64,000 nt of DNA from Bufo bufo (lineage: Eukaryota; Chordata; Amphibia; Anura; Bufonidae), in contig NC_053392.1 in assembly GCF_905171765.1 (NCBI RefSeq), forward strand, positions 32,914,192 through 32,978,191. Reading direction: 5' to 3'. Positions 53,819 to 64,000 of the stretch are shown here, in pieces (the first letter of the stretch is position 1; each line of letters opens with the position of its first letter). The notes under the pieces were generated by a model. That model worked only from the letters and a program-made list of their open reading frames with translations, was not told the DNA's origin and ran no database searches. The translations under genes were made by a program, and so were the position numbers.

Positions 53819-54724
53819 CTGGCAGGTTCTCCCTATACATTCTGCATTCTGCTGGCAGGAGGCAGGTTGAGGACAGGTGAGGGCACAGGGCCTGCTCCCG
53901 GGCCATGCCAACTAAGGGTTTTGTCTGAAGAACCCACCGACTCTTGGCTGTGGGTGTCTGATGTCACTTGGAACGAAGTGGATGACCGGGTCAACCATTC
54001 AAGAACCGCTGGGCTGCTGGGCAAGACACGACCGCTAGATGACAACGGGAGCTCAGGCCTCTCGGTGCGACTCTTGCTGCCACGCCCCCTTAATCTGCTG
54101 CGACCTCTGCCTGTGCCAGAAACATGTACGCCTCTGCCACTGCCCTGGCACTTCTCTGTCTGACAATGTTAGATCAAATAAATAAATAAAAAGGAAGTTA
54201 AAACATTCCAAAAAAGTCTGTAATTTTCTCTCTTTACCACACAATGGCCAATAAGCCCTTTTTTCCCCCCACTAATACACGCCAAAAAGGGCTACAATTT
54301 TCTCACTTCACCACACAACAGCAAATACTTTTTTTGTGCCACTAACACACACAAAAAAGGGCTTTAGAACATATACCTGCACCGCTGAACGGCAAATATA
54401 TTTATCTTTTTTCCTCTTATACACTCCAGAAAAAGCTTTAGAACATATAACTGCACCGCTGAACGAGAAATATATTTTTTCTTTTCCACTTATACATGAC
54501 ACAAAAGGCTTTAGAACATATAACTGCTCCGCTGAACGGCAAATATATTTTTTTATTTTTTTTCACTTATGTGTACATAACACAAAAGGCTTTACACCAT
54601 ATAACTGCACCGCTAAACGGCAATAATATTTTTCTTTTTTCCACTTATACACTCCACAAAAGTGCTTTAAAACATATAACTGCACCGCTGAACGGCAAAT
54701 ATATTTTTATTTTTTCCACTTATA

Positions 54725-56288
54725 CAGGGAGTGCAGAATTATTAGGCAAGTTGTATTTTTGAGGATTAATTTTATTATTGAACAACAACCATGTTCTCAA
54801 TGAACCCAAAAAACTCATTAATATCAAAGCTGAATATTTTTGGAAGTAGTTTTTAGTTTGTTTTTAGTTTTAGCTATTTTAGGGGGATATCTGTGTGTGC
54901 AGGTGACTATTACTGTGCATAATTATTAGGCAACTTAACAAAAAACAAATATATACCCATTTCAATTATTTATTTTTACCAGTGAAACCAATATAACATC
55001 TCAACATTCACAAATATACATTTCTGACATTCAAAAACAAAACAAAAACAAATCAGTGACCAATATAGCCACCTTTCTTTGCAAGGACACTCAAAAGCCT
55101 GCCATCCATGGATTCTGTCAGTGTTTTGATCTGTTCACCATCAACATTGCGTGCAGCAGCAACCACAGCCTCCCAGACACTGTTCAGAGAGGTGTACTGT
55201 TTTCCCTCCTTGTAAATCTCACATTTGATGATGGACCACAGGTTCTCAATGGGGTTCAGATCAGGTGAACAAGGAGGCCATGTCATTAGATTTTCTTCTT
55301 TTATACCCTTTCTTGCCAGCCACGCTGTGGAGTACTTGGACGTGTGTGATAGAGCATTGTCCTGCATGAAAATCATGTTTTTCTTGAAGGATGCAGACTT
55401 CTTCCTGTACCACTGCTTGAAGAAGGTGTCTTCCAGAAACTGGCAGTAGGACTGGGAGTTGAGCTTGACTCCATCCTCAACCCGAAAAGGCCCCACAAGC
55501 TCATCTTTGATGATACCAGCCCAAACCAGTACTCCACCTCCACCTTGCTGGCATCTGAGTCGGACTGGAGCTCTCTGCCCTTTACCAATCCAGCCACGGG
55601 CCCATCCATCTGGCCAATCAAGACTCACTCTCATTTCATCAGTCCATAAAACCTTAGAAAAATCAGTCTTGAGATATTTCTTGGCCCAGTCTTGACGTTT
55701 CAGCTTGTGTGTCTTGTTCAGTGGTGGTCGTCTTTCAGCCTTTCTTACCTTGGCCATGTCTCTGAGTATTGCACACCTTGTGCTTTTGGGCACTCCAGTG
55801 ATGTTGCAGCTCTGAAATATGGCCAAACTGGTGGCAAGTGGCATCTTGGCAGCTGCACGCTTGACTTTTCTCAGTTCATGGGCAGTTATTTTGCGCCTTG
55901 GTTTTTCCACACGCTTCTTGCGACCCTGTTGACTATTTTGAATGAAACGCTTGATTGTTCGATGATCACGCTTCAGAAGCTTTGCAATTTTAAGAGTGCT
56001 GCATCCCTCTGCAAGATATCTCACTATTTTTGACTTTTTTTGAGCCTGTCAAGTCCTTCTTTTGACCCATTTTGCCAAAGGAAAGGAAGTTGCCTAATAA
56101 TTATGCACACCTGATATAGGGTGTTGATGTCATTAGACCACACCCCTTCTCATTACAGAGATGCACATCACCTAATATGCTTAATTGGTAGTAGGCTTTC
56201 GAGCCTATACAGCTTGGAGTAAGACAACATGCATAAAGAGGATGATGTGGTCAAAATACTCATTTGCCTAATAATTCTGCACTCCCTG
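54725..56288 (-). mobile_element. Tc1-like element, DD37E (TRT-type), 1.56 kb
   Basis: The ends CAGGGAGTGCAGAATTATTA and its complement are flanked by TA. An inner repeat, GCATAATTATTAGGCAAC, lies about 200 bp inside each end (about 54918 and 56090), giving an IR/DR layout. The transposase is on the minus strand. The element inserted into the tandem array of the hAT element, so it is younger than that array. Confidence 0.93.
55053..56070 (-). pseudogene. DD37E Tc1 transposase with an N-terminal frameshift
   Basis: The long open part (from 56024) contains an N-terminal HTH (TLKIAKLLKRDHRTIKRFI), the basic linker and the catalytic core VLWTDEMRVS, IFMQDNALSHTSKY and SPDLNPIENLW. I count 37 residues between the second Asp and the Glu. 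An ATG at 56068-56070 opens MGQKKDLTGSKK, but a 7-base T run (56035-56041 on the plus strand) puts it one base out of frame with the rest. Removal or addition of one base there is the only defect I see. Confidence 0.85.
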
Positions 56289-57025
56289 TACACTCCACAA
56301 AAGGGCTTTAGAACATAAAACTGCACCGTTGAATGGCAAATAGGCCCTTATTTTTTTCCACTTATACACTCCACAAAAGGCTTTAGAACATATAATTGCA
56401 CCGCTAAAAGGCAAATATATTTTTCTCTTTTCCACTTATACACCCCACAAAAGGCTTTAGAACATATAAATGCACTGCTGAACGGCAAATAGGCCCTTAT
56501 TTTTCTCCACTTATACAGGACACAAAAGGCTTTAGAACATATAACTGCACCGCTGAACGGCAAATATATTTTTCTTTTTTCCACTTATACACTCCACAAA
56601 AGTCTTTAGAACATATAACTGCACCGCTGAACGGCAAATAGGCCCTTATTTTTTTCCACTTATACGTGACACAAAAGGCTTTAGAACATATAAATGCACT
56701 GCTGAACGGCAAATAGGCCCTTATTTTTTTCCACTTATACACTCCACAAAAGGCTTTAGAACATATAACTGCACTGCTGAACGGCAAATATATATATATT
56801 TTTTCTACTTATACACTCCACAAAAGGCTTTAGAACATATAATTGCACCGCTGAACGGCAAATAGGCCCTTATTTTTTTCCACTTATACATGACACAAAA
56901 TTCTTTAGAGCATATAACTGCACCGCTGAACAGCAAATATATTTTTCTTTTTTCCACTTATAAACTCCACAAAAGGCTTTAGAACGTATAACTGCACAGC
57001 TGAATGGAAAATATATTTTTCTTCT

Positions 57026-57560
57026 GCCACTGAGGCTACTTTCACACCTGCGTTTGGTGCGGATCCGTCTGGTATCTGCACAGACGGATCCGCACCTATA
57101 ATGCAAACGCTTGGATCCGTTCAGAACGGATCCGTTTGCATTACCATGAACAAAAAAAAAAAAAAAAAAAAAATTATTTTTATTTTTTTTGTTAATGATA
57201 ATGCAAACGGATCCGTTTTGACTTTACATTGAAAGTCAATGGGGGACGGATCCGTTTGAAAATTGAGCCATACTGTGTCAAATTCAAACGGATCCGTCCC
57301 CATTGACTTACATTGTAAGTCTGGACGGATCCGTTTGCCTCCGCACGGCCAGGCGGACACCCGAACGCTGCAAGCAGCGTTCAGGTGTCCGTCTGCTGAG
57401 CGGAGCGGAGGACAAACGCTGCCAGACTGATGCATTCTGAGCGGATCCGCCTCCACACAGAATGCATTAGGACTGGACGGATCCGTTCGGGGCCGCTTGT
57501 GAGAGCCTTCAAACGGAACTCACAAGCGGAGCCCCGAACGCTAGTGTGAAAGTAGCCTAA
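57026..57560. mobile_element. MITE with GAGGCTACTTTCACAC ends, 0.53 kb
   Basis: The inverted ends AGGCTACTTTCACACCTGCG and CGCTAGTGTGAAAGTAGCCT bound a region with many CGGATCCGTTTG-type motifs in both orientations and an internal poly-A tract (57150-57171). It interrupts the tandem array, which resumes with AATACACAAC. No ORF was recognised; the minus-strand frame across it is a repeat artefact. Confidence 0.85.
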
Positions 57561-57564
57561 TACA

Positions 57565-58325
57565 CAACAAAAAGGGCTTTAGAACATATAACTGCACCGA
57601 TGAACGGCAAATAAAAAAAAAATTTGTTCACTAATACACGACAAAAAGGCTGTAATTTTTGCACTTTTACACACGACTTTTTTCCCACTAATACAAGCCA
57701 AAAAATGCTTTAGAACATATAACTGCACCGCACAAGGGCAAATAAGACATAGAAATATTTCACTCCAATAACAAAAACAGTTTGCTGGAATTGCAAAGCT
57801 GTATAATGGCAATTTGGATCCCCAGTCAGTGCAGCAAGGTGTAATAGGATTGTTCCTATTACCCAGGCTGTAACCTCCCCTACTTAACCCTGTTCTACAT
57901 AAATGCTGTGGAATGATTCCTCCCTATCCTTTCCCTACACCTTGAATAATCTTTCCCTGAACTTGTAAATTATTTTTTAAGCACAATGAAGTCTTTCCTA
58001 GCACTGTTCCTATCGCCTGTTGACGTGTCTCCCTGCACTAAGTACTAGAAAATGGCAGAATACAAGATGGCTGAGGCTATTTATAGGGCTGTGACATCAC
58101 AGGGCTGGCTGGCTGCTGATTGGCTGCATGCATGGCATTATGGGTGATCCCGCGTTCCCAGAGATCTTTGTTCCATGTCTTCACATGTGCAGCAGCCATT
58201 TTAGGAAAAAATGTGATTCGTTACCACGAAACTAAGCGTGAGGAAATTTGTATTCTGTATGAATCGAATGTTTCCTGAAATTCAGAACGAATTCCACTTC
58301 GTCAACCTCGATTCGCTCATCTCTA
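57565..58325. repeat. Right subterminal region of the large hAT element
   Basis: After one more degenerate tandem unit the sequence passes through non-coding DNA to AAATTCAGAACGAATTCC and the terminal GATTCGCTCATCTCTA. A GTGACATCACAGGGCTGGCTGG promoter-like GC-richer stretch lies around 58090; since the transposase reads leftwards this could be its 5' region, which is inference. Confidence 0.6.
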
Positions 58326-58529
58326 TTCAGAACCATCATCCATGTCATATTCGTTATATTCTACCTCCAATTGTTTTAAAATCTGCATCGTAAAACAATA
58401 CATAAATGAATAATACTATAAAATAAATCAAGGTTGGACTATTTTACAAAATTGCACTACATCAGATAATTATAATTAGTAATATAATTGTATACTAGTT
58501 ATTTATCACATATTCTTTCTTGTTCACAG

Positions 58530-58579
58530 GACTTCCCTGACCCTCTGTGGCCATTTCTCAGTACTACAAGGTTTCATTT
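58530..58579 (+). CDS. Candidate host exon 4, gene unidentified
   Basis: Acceptor TATTCTTTCTTGTTCACAG and donor CATTT|GTGAGTAT bound 50 bp in apparently unique DNA between two transposons. Two frames are open: one starting DFPDPLWPF, the other (one base, then TSLTLCGHF) matches the end phase of the candidate exon at 46292-46377. Both splice signals are strong, but 50 bp of open frame has little weight by itself. If it belongs with the exons at 45913-46377, the intervening intron of 12.15 kb consists mostly of the hAT element. Confidence 0.4.
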
Positions 58580-58601
58580 GTGAGTATAATCAGTTAATAT
58601 A

Positions 58602-59514
58602 CAGGGTGGGCCATTTATATGGATACACCTTAATAAAATGGGAATGGTTGGTGATATTAACTTCCTGTTTGTGGCACATTAGTATATGTGAGGGGGGGAA
58701 ACTTTTCAAGATGGGTGGTGACCATGGCGGCTATTTTGAAGTCGACCCTTTTGAATCCAACTTTTGTTTTTTCAATAGGAAGAGGGTCATGTGACACATC
58801 AAACTTATTGGGAATTTCACAAGAAAAACAATGGTGTGCTTGGTTTTAACGTAACTTTATTCTTTCATGAGTTATTTACAAGTTTCTGACCACTTATAAA
58901 ATGTGTTCAATGTGCTGCCCATTGTGTTGGATTGTCAATGCAACCCTCTTCTCCCACTCTTCACACACTGATAGCAACACCGCAGGAGAAATGCTAGCAC
59001 AGGCTTCCAGTATCCATAGTTTCAGGTGCTGCACATCTCGTATCTTCACAGCATAGACAATTGCCTTCAGATGATACGAGATGTGCAGCACCTGAAACTA
59101 CGGATACTGGAAGCCTGTGCTAGCATTTCTCCTGCGGTGTTGCTATCAGTGTGTGAAGAGTGGGAGAAGAGGGTTGCATTGACAATCCAACACAATGGGC
59201 AGCACATTGAACACATTTTATAAGTGGTCAGAAACTTGTAAATAACTCATGAAAGAATAAAGTTACGTTAAAACCAAGCACACCATTGTTTTTCTTGTGA
59301 AATTCCCAATAAGTTTGATGTGTCACATGACCTTCTTCCTATTGAAAAAACAAAAGTTGGATTAAAAATGGCCGACTTCAAAATGGCCGCCATGGTCACC
59401 AACCATCTTGAAAAGTTTCCCCCCTCACATATACTAATGTGCCACAAACAGGAAGTTAATATCACCAACCATTCCCATTTTATTAAGGTGTATCCATATA
59501 AATGGCCCACCCTG
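58602..59514. mobile_element. Palindromic mariner-like foldback, 913 bp
   Basis: It is flanked by TA and ends in CAGGGTGGGCCATTTATATG on both sides. The two halves are reverse complements along about 455 bp, with the centre near 59058. Each half carries the same C-terminal transposase piece (LRILEACASISPAVL...EEWEKRVALTIQHNGQHIEHIL, seen at 59091-58894 minus and 59026-59223 plus). Small differences exist, for example at 58735-58760 versus the mirror region. It cannot encode a transposase and was presumably moved by one in trans. Confidence 0.92.
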
Positions 59515-59535
59515 TAGAATAGCTAGTGCAGTTTT

Positions 59536-59943
59536 GTAAAGGCTGCATTCAGATGTCCGTATGATTTTTACGGATCCACTGATACATGGATCGGATCCGC
59601 AAAACGCATACTGACATCTGAATGGAGACTTATAGGGGGGTGATCAATGACAGGGGGTGAGCACCCCATATAGACTCCCTGATCACCCCCCTGTCATTGA
59701 TCACCCCCCTGTCATTGATCACCCCCCTGTAAGGCTGCATTCAGATGTCCATATGATTTTTACGGATCCACTGATACATGGATCGGATCCGCAAAACACA
59801 TACGGACGTCTGAATGGAGCCTTACAGGGGGGTGATCAATGACAGGGGGGTGATCACCCCATATAGACTCCCTGATCACCCCCCTGTCATTGATCACCCC
59901 CCTGTCATTGATCACCCCCCTGTAAGGCTGCATTCAGACATTT
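59536..59943. repeat. Satellite units related to 1470-3690
   Basis: Two units with GCATTCAGATGTCCGTATG, the GGATCGGATCCGC core and GATCACCCCCCTGTCATT 18-mers. The orientation of the 18-mers switches within each unit, making each unit a hairpin. Confidence 0.88.
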
Positions 59944-59944
59944 T

Positions 59945-62640
59945 TTTGGCCCAATTTAGCGGAAATTATAATTTTTTTTCTTACAAAGCCTCATATTCCA
60001 CTAACTTGTGTCAAAAAATAAAATCTCACATGGACTCACCATACCCCTCACGGAATCCAAATGCGTAAAAATTTTTAGACATTTAGATTCCAGACTTCTT
60101 CTCACGCTTTAGGGCCCCTAGAATGCCAGGGCAGTATAAATACCCCACATGTGACCCCATTTCGGAAAGAAGACACCCCAAGGTATTCCGTGAGGGGCAT
60201 ATTGAGTCCATGAAAGATTGAAATTTTTGTCCCAAGTTAGCGGAAAGGGAGACTTTGTGAGAAAAAAACAAACAAACAATTTCCGCTAACTTGTGCCAAA
60301 AAAAAATAATTCTATGAACTCGCCATGCCCCTCATTGAATACCTTGGGGTGTCTTCTTTCCAAAATTGGGTCACATGTGGGGTATTTATACTGCCCTGGC
60401 ATTCTAGGGGCCCTAAAGCGTGAGAAGAAGTCTGGGATCCAAATGTCTAAAAATGCCCTCATAAAAGGAATGTGGGCCCCTTTGCGCATCTAGGCTGCAA
60501 AAAAGTGTCACACATCTGGTATCGCTGTTCTCAGGAGAAGTTGGGCAATGTGTTTTGGGGTGTCATTTTACATATACTCATGCTGGGTGAGATAAATATA
60601 TTGGTCAAATGCCAACTTTGTATAAAAAATGGGAAAAGTTGTCTTTTGCCGAGATATTTCTCTCACCCAGCATGGGTATATGTAAAAAGACACCCCAAAA
60701 CACATTGCCCAACTTCTCCTGAATACGGCGATACCACATGTGTGACACTTTTTTGCAGCCTAGGTGGGCAAAGGGGCCCACATTCCAAAGAGCAACTTTC
60801 GGATTTCACAGGTCATTTACCTACTTACCACACATTAGGGCCCCTAGAATGCCAGGGCAGTATAACTACCCCACAAGTGACCCCATTTTGGAAAGAAGAC
60901 ACCCCAAGGTATTCCATGAGGGGCATGGCTAGTTCCTAGAATTTTTTATTTTTTGTCACAAGTTAGCGGAATATGATGATTTTTTTTTTATTTTTTTTTC
61001 CCTTACAAAGTCTCATATTCCACTAACTTGTGACAAAAAATAAAAACTTCCATGAACTCACTATGCCCATCACGAAATACCTTGGGGTGTCTTCTTTCCA
61101 AAATGGGGTCACTTGTGGGGTAGTTATACTGCCCTGGGATTTTAGGGGCCGAATGAGTGAGAAGTGGTTTGAAATCAAAATCTGTAAAAAAAATGGCCGG
61201 TGAAATCCGAAAGGTGCTCTTTGGAATGTGGGCCCCTTTGCCCACCTAGGCTGCAAAAAAGTGTCACACATCTGGTATCCCCGTACTCAGGAGAAGTTGG
61301 GCAATGTGTTTTGGGGTGTCTTTTTACATATACCCATGCTGGGTGAGAGAAATATCTTGGCAAAAGACAACTTTTCCCATTTTTTTATACAAAGTTGGCA
61401 TTTGAGATATTTATCTCACCCAGCATGAGTATATGTAAAATGACACCCTAAAACACATTGCCCAACTTCTCCTGAGTACGGGGATACCAGATGTGTGACA
61501 CTTTTTTGCAGCCTAGGTGGGCAAAGGGGCCCACATTCCAAAGAGCACCTTTCGGATTTCACCGGCCATTTTTTACAGATTTTGATTTCAAACTACTTAC
61601 CACACATTAGGGCCCCTAGAATCCCAGGGCAGTATAACTACCCCACAAGTGACCCCATTTTGGAAAGAAGACACCCCAAGGTATTCGCTGATGGGCATAG
61701 TGAGTTCATGGAAGTTTTTATTTTTTGTCACAAGTTAGTGGAATATGAGACTTTGTAAGAAAAAAAAAATCATCATTTTCCGCTAACTTGTGACAAAAAA
61801 TAAAAAATTCTAGGAACTCGCCATGCCCCTCACAGAATACCTTGGGGTGTCTTCTTTCCAAAATGGGGTCACTTGTGGGGTAGTTATACTGCCCTGGCAT
61901 TCTAGGGGCCCAAATGTGTGGTAAGTAGTTTGAAATCAAAATCTGTAAAAAATGGCCGGTGAAATCCGAAAGGTGCTCTTTGGAATGTGGGCCCCTTTGC
62001 CCACCTAGGCTGCAAAAAAGTGTCACACATGTGGTATCTCCGTACTCAGGAGAAGTTGGGGAATGTGTTTTGGGGTGTCATTTTACATATACCCATGCTG
62101 GGTGAGATAAATATCTTGGTCAAATGCCAACTTTGTATAAAAAAATGGGAAAAGTTGTCTTTTGCCAAGATATTTCTCTCACCCAGCATGGGTATATGTA
62201 AAATGACACCCCAAAACACATTGCCCAACTTCTCCTGAGTACGGAGATACCAGATGTGTGACACTTTTTTGCAGCCTAGATGGGCAAAGGGGCCCACATT
62301 CCAAAGGGCACCTTTCGGATTTCACCAGCCATTTTTTACAGATTTTGATTTCAAACTACTTACCACACATTAGGGCCCCTAGAATGCCAGGGCATTATAA
62401 CTACCCCACAAGTGACCCCATTTTGGAAAGAAGACACCCCAAGGTATTCGCTGATGGGCATAGTGAGTTCATAGAAGTTTTCATTTTTTGTCACAAGTTA
62501 GTGGAATATGAGACTTTGTAAGAATAAAAAAAAATCATCATTTTCCGCTAACTTGTGACAAAAAATAAAAAGTTCTATGAACTCACTATGCCCATCAGCG
62601 AATACCTTAGGGTGTCTACTTTCCGAAATGGGGTCATTTG
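59945..62640. repeat. Back-to-back inverted repeat array (right composite element)
   Basis: Same family as 1-1460. Segments containing the TGTGACACTTTTTTGCAGCC and CACCCAGCATGGGTATATG landmarks alternate in orientation about every 380-400 bp (for example 60490-60600 versus 60660-60790, then 61200-61330, 61430-61540, 61970-62100, 62180-62300). Poly-T and poly-A hinges mark the turns. The open frames come from the repeat. Confidence 0.88.
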
Positions 62641-63137
62641 TGGGGTGTTTGTACTGTCTGGCTATTGTAGAACCTCAGGAAACATGACAGGTGCTCAGAA
62701 AGTCAGAGCTGCTTCAAAAAGCGGAAATTCACATTTTTGTACCATAGTTTGTAAACGCTATAACTTTTACCCAAACCATTTTTTTTTTTACCCAAACATT
62801 TTTTTTTTATCAAAGACATGTAGAACAATAAATTTAGAGAAAAATTTATATATGGATCTCGTTTTTTTTGCAAAATTTTACAACTAAAAGTGAAAAATGT
62901 CATTTTTTTGCAAAAAAATCTTTAAATTTCGATTAATAACAAAAAAAGTAAAAATGTCAGCAGCAATGAAATACCACCAAATGAAAGCTCTATTAGTGAG
63001 AAGAAAAGGAGGTAAAATTCATTTGGGTGGTAAGTTGCATGACCGAGCAATTAACGGTGAAAGTAGGGTAGGTCAGAAGTGTAAAAAGTGACCTGGTCAT
63101 TAAGGGTGTTTAAGCTAAGGGGGCTGAGGTGGTTAAA
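62640..63137. mobile_element. Right terminus of second TTAA composite element
   Basis: Single-copy terminal part following the inverted array. It has T-rich and A-rich tracts, then GACCTGGTCATTAAGGGTG and the end GGGGCTGAGGTGGTTAA, with TTAA at 63134-63137. The last 11 bases equal those at 4055-4065. It defines the outer end of the family; the left end near 59536 seems lost or interrupted. Confidence 0.7.
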
Positions 63138-63315
63138 TCATAATTTATTTAATCATTTTATAATATTGTGTCTTATTGACCTTGTATTTATGTATTGTTT
63201 TACAATTTCTGTATGGTCACAGGCATTTGTTTAATTTTTATTATTCACAACAAACAGCTTACATTTTTGTAACTAACAAAGTTTTACTGGTTTACCATTA
63301 TCATATTTGCCTTGA
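63138..63315. other. AT-rich non-coding interval
   Basis: No feature was recognised. Confidence 0.3.
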
Positions 63316-63781
63316 AGGGGTCGTCTCACTTCAGTAAGTGGCATTTATCATGTAGAGAAAGGTAATACAAGGCACTCACTAAAGTATTGTGATTGTCCAT
63401 ATTGCCTCCTTTGCTGGCTGGATTCATTTTTCCATCACATTATACACTGCTCGTTTCCATGGTTACAGACCACCCTGCAATCCATCAGTGGTAGTCGTGC
63501 TTGCACAATATAGGAAAATATACTAGCCTATGTGTGCTCCCATGGTCCCGGCCACCAGAGAGGCTGACCCTTTTTCCTATAGTGTGCAAGCACGACCACC
63601 ACTGAGGAATTGCAGGGTCGTCTGTGACCATGGAAACAAGCAGTGTATAATGTCTGTGATGAAAAAATGAAACCAGCCAGCAAAAGAAGCAACATGGATA
63701 ATAACAATACATTAATAAGTGGCTTGTATTAACTTTGTCTATATGATAAATGCCATTTGCTGAAGTGAGACAACCCCTTTA
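63316..63781. mobile_element. Foldback MITE, 0.47 kb
   Basis: The ends GAAGGGGTCGTCTCACTTCA and TGAAGTGAGACAACCCCTTT are inverted. The inner GTGGTAGTCGTGCTTGCAC / GTGCAAGCACGACCACCAC and CCATGGTTACAGACCACCCT / GGGTCGTCTGTGACCATGG pairs extend the foldback over most of its length. The right flank is TTAA-like (CTTTAATTG), while the left is TTGA, so a decayed TTAA duplication is possible. Confidence 0.8.
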
Positions 63782-63861
63782 ATTGTTATAGTATCTACTG
63801 TGTATTTGTATAGTTATCCATTTATTAGTCTTATACTGAAATTGGTATTTCCCTTGGCTCA

Positions 63862-64000
63862 GGCATTTGCATATCTCCTCCCCTTGCATTCGCATATCTC
63901 CTCCCCTTGCATTCGCATATCTCCTTCCCTTGCATTCGCATATCTTCTTCCCTTGCATTCGCATATCTCCTCCCCTTGCATTCGCATATCTCCTCCCCTT
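63862..64000. repeat. 23-bp tandem repeat, continues beyond the window
   Basis: The unit GCATATCTCCTCCCCTTGCATTC is repeated about six times with a few T/C changes, and the array is cut by the window end. Confidence 0.92.

Larger units (their letters stand above)
54230..57015. repeat. Tandem array of about 70-80 bp units in the hAT element
   Basis: The unit contains ACAAAAGGCTTTAGAACAT, ATAACTGCACCGCTGAACGG, CAAATATATTTTT and TTCCACTTATACACTCC. About 14-16 units remain, running on both sides of a Tc1 insertion, with a further partial unit near 57565-57730. Alternating plus- and minus-strand open frames are artefacts of the repeat. Confidence 0.88.
48276..58325 (-). mobile_element. Large hAT element, 10 kb, copy 2, with nested insertions
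   Basis: It starts TAGAGATGAGCAC and ends GATTCGCTCATCTCTA. The right flank is TTCAGAAC (58326-58333); the left flank is TTGAGAGC (48268-48275), six of eight matching. Contents: leader, 51-bp minisatellite, decayed transposase on the minus strand, a LINE tail, an array of about 75-bp units, a Tc1 and a MITE. It is the fuller counterpart of 4670-7970. Confidence 0.75.

Noticed and set aside
57121..57456. A 111-codon minus-strand frame
   Set aside because: It runs through a MITE made of repeated GGATCCG motifs and a poly-A tract.
1..63137. One giant 63-kb transposon bounded by the two composite arrays
   Set aside because: Both TTAA termini (4065 and 63137) face the same way, so they cannot be inverted ends of one element.

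Overview
The window is eukaryotic and looks like an anuran (frog or toad) intergenic and intronic region from a large, transposon-rich genome. The evidence is a class-I-type vertebrate olfactory receptor ORF, a DIRS and a split-direct-repeat (Ngaro-type) tyrosine-recombinase retrotransposon, several Tc1/mariner elements, BED-finger hAT elements, a chromodomain Gypsy element, L1-like and CR1/Jockey-like LINE tails, an ERV env fragment, and abundant TTAA-flanked repeats. No species was identified. Nothing bacterial is present: no operons, tRNA or rRNA genes or CRISPR arrays were seen.

Layout. 1-4065 is the right part of a TTAA-flanked composite repeat: a back-to-back inverted array, a satellite, then a chain of hairpins. 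4066-7970 is the left end of a large hAT element and its flank, filled with a 51-bp minisatellite; a second copy of this block starts at 46933. 7975-15310 is a minus-strand ERV env fragment cut in two by a complete hAT element (8103-14765, TSD TAAAAGAT) whose 1137-codon transposase frame is broken only by three stop codons. 15697-23145 is a Tc1 element split by a full DIRS element (about 15733-21575). 23168-24788 is a very young Tc1 with an intact 351-codon transposase frame. 24804-30973 is a Ngaro-type element with A1...B1-A2-B2 repeats. 31077-32866 holds two large foldbacks, one carrying a good hammerhead ribozyme motif.

33692-34657 is the olfactory receptor, on the minus strand, with a damaged start. 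34990-37200 is an L1-like LINE tail split by a hAT MITE. 38740-44315 is a young Gypsy chromovirus-type LTR element on the minus strand, with one stop in reverse transcriptase. 44944-45849 is a Tc1 foldback. 45913-46377 contains three candidate exons of an unidentified plus-strand host gene, and a fourth candidate lies at 58530-58579. 46933-58325 is the second copy of the duplicated block: a 10-kb hAT with a decayed transposase, a LINE tail, tandem repeats, a DD37E Tc1 and a MITE. 58602-59514 is a palindromic mariner relic, 59536-63137 is another TTAA composite repeat, and 63316-63781 is a foldback MITE. A 23-bp tandem repeat runs off the end.

The genes do not form a pathway. The biology here is layered transposition, and several nesting events can be dated relative to each other from target-site duplications and from empty sites preserved in the duplicated block.
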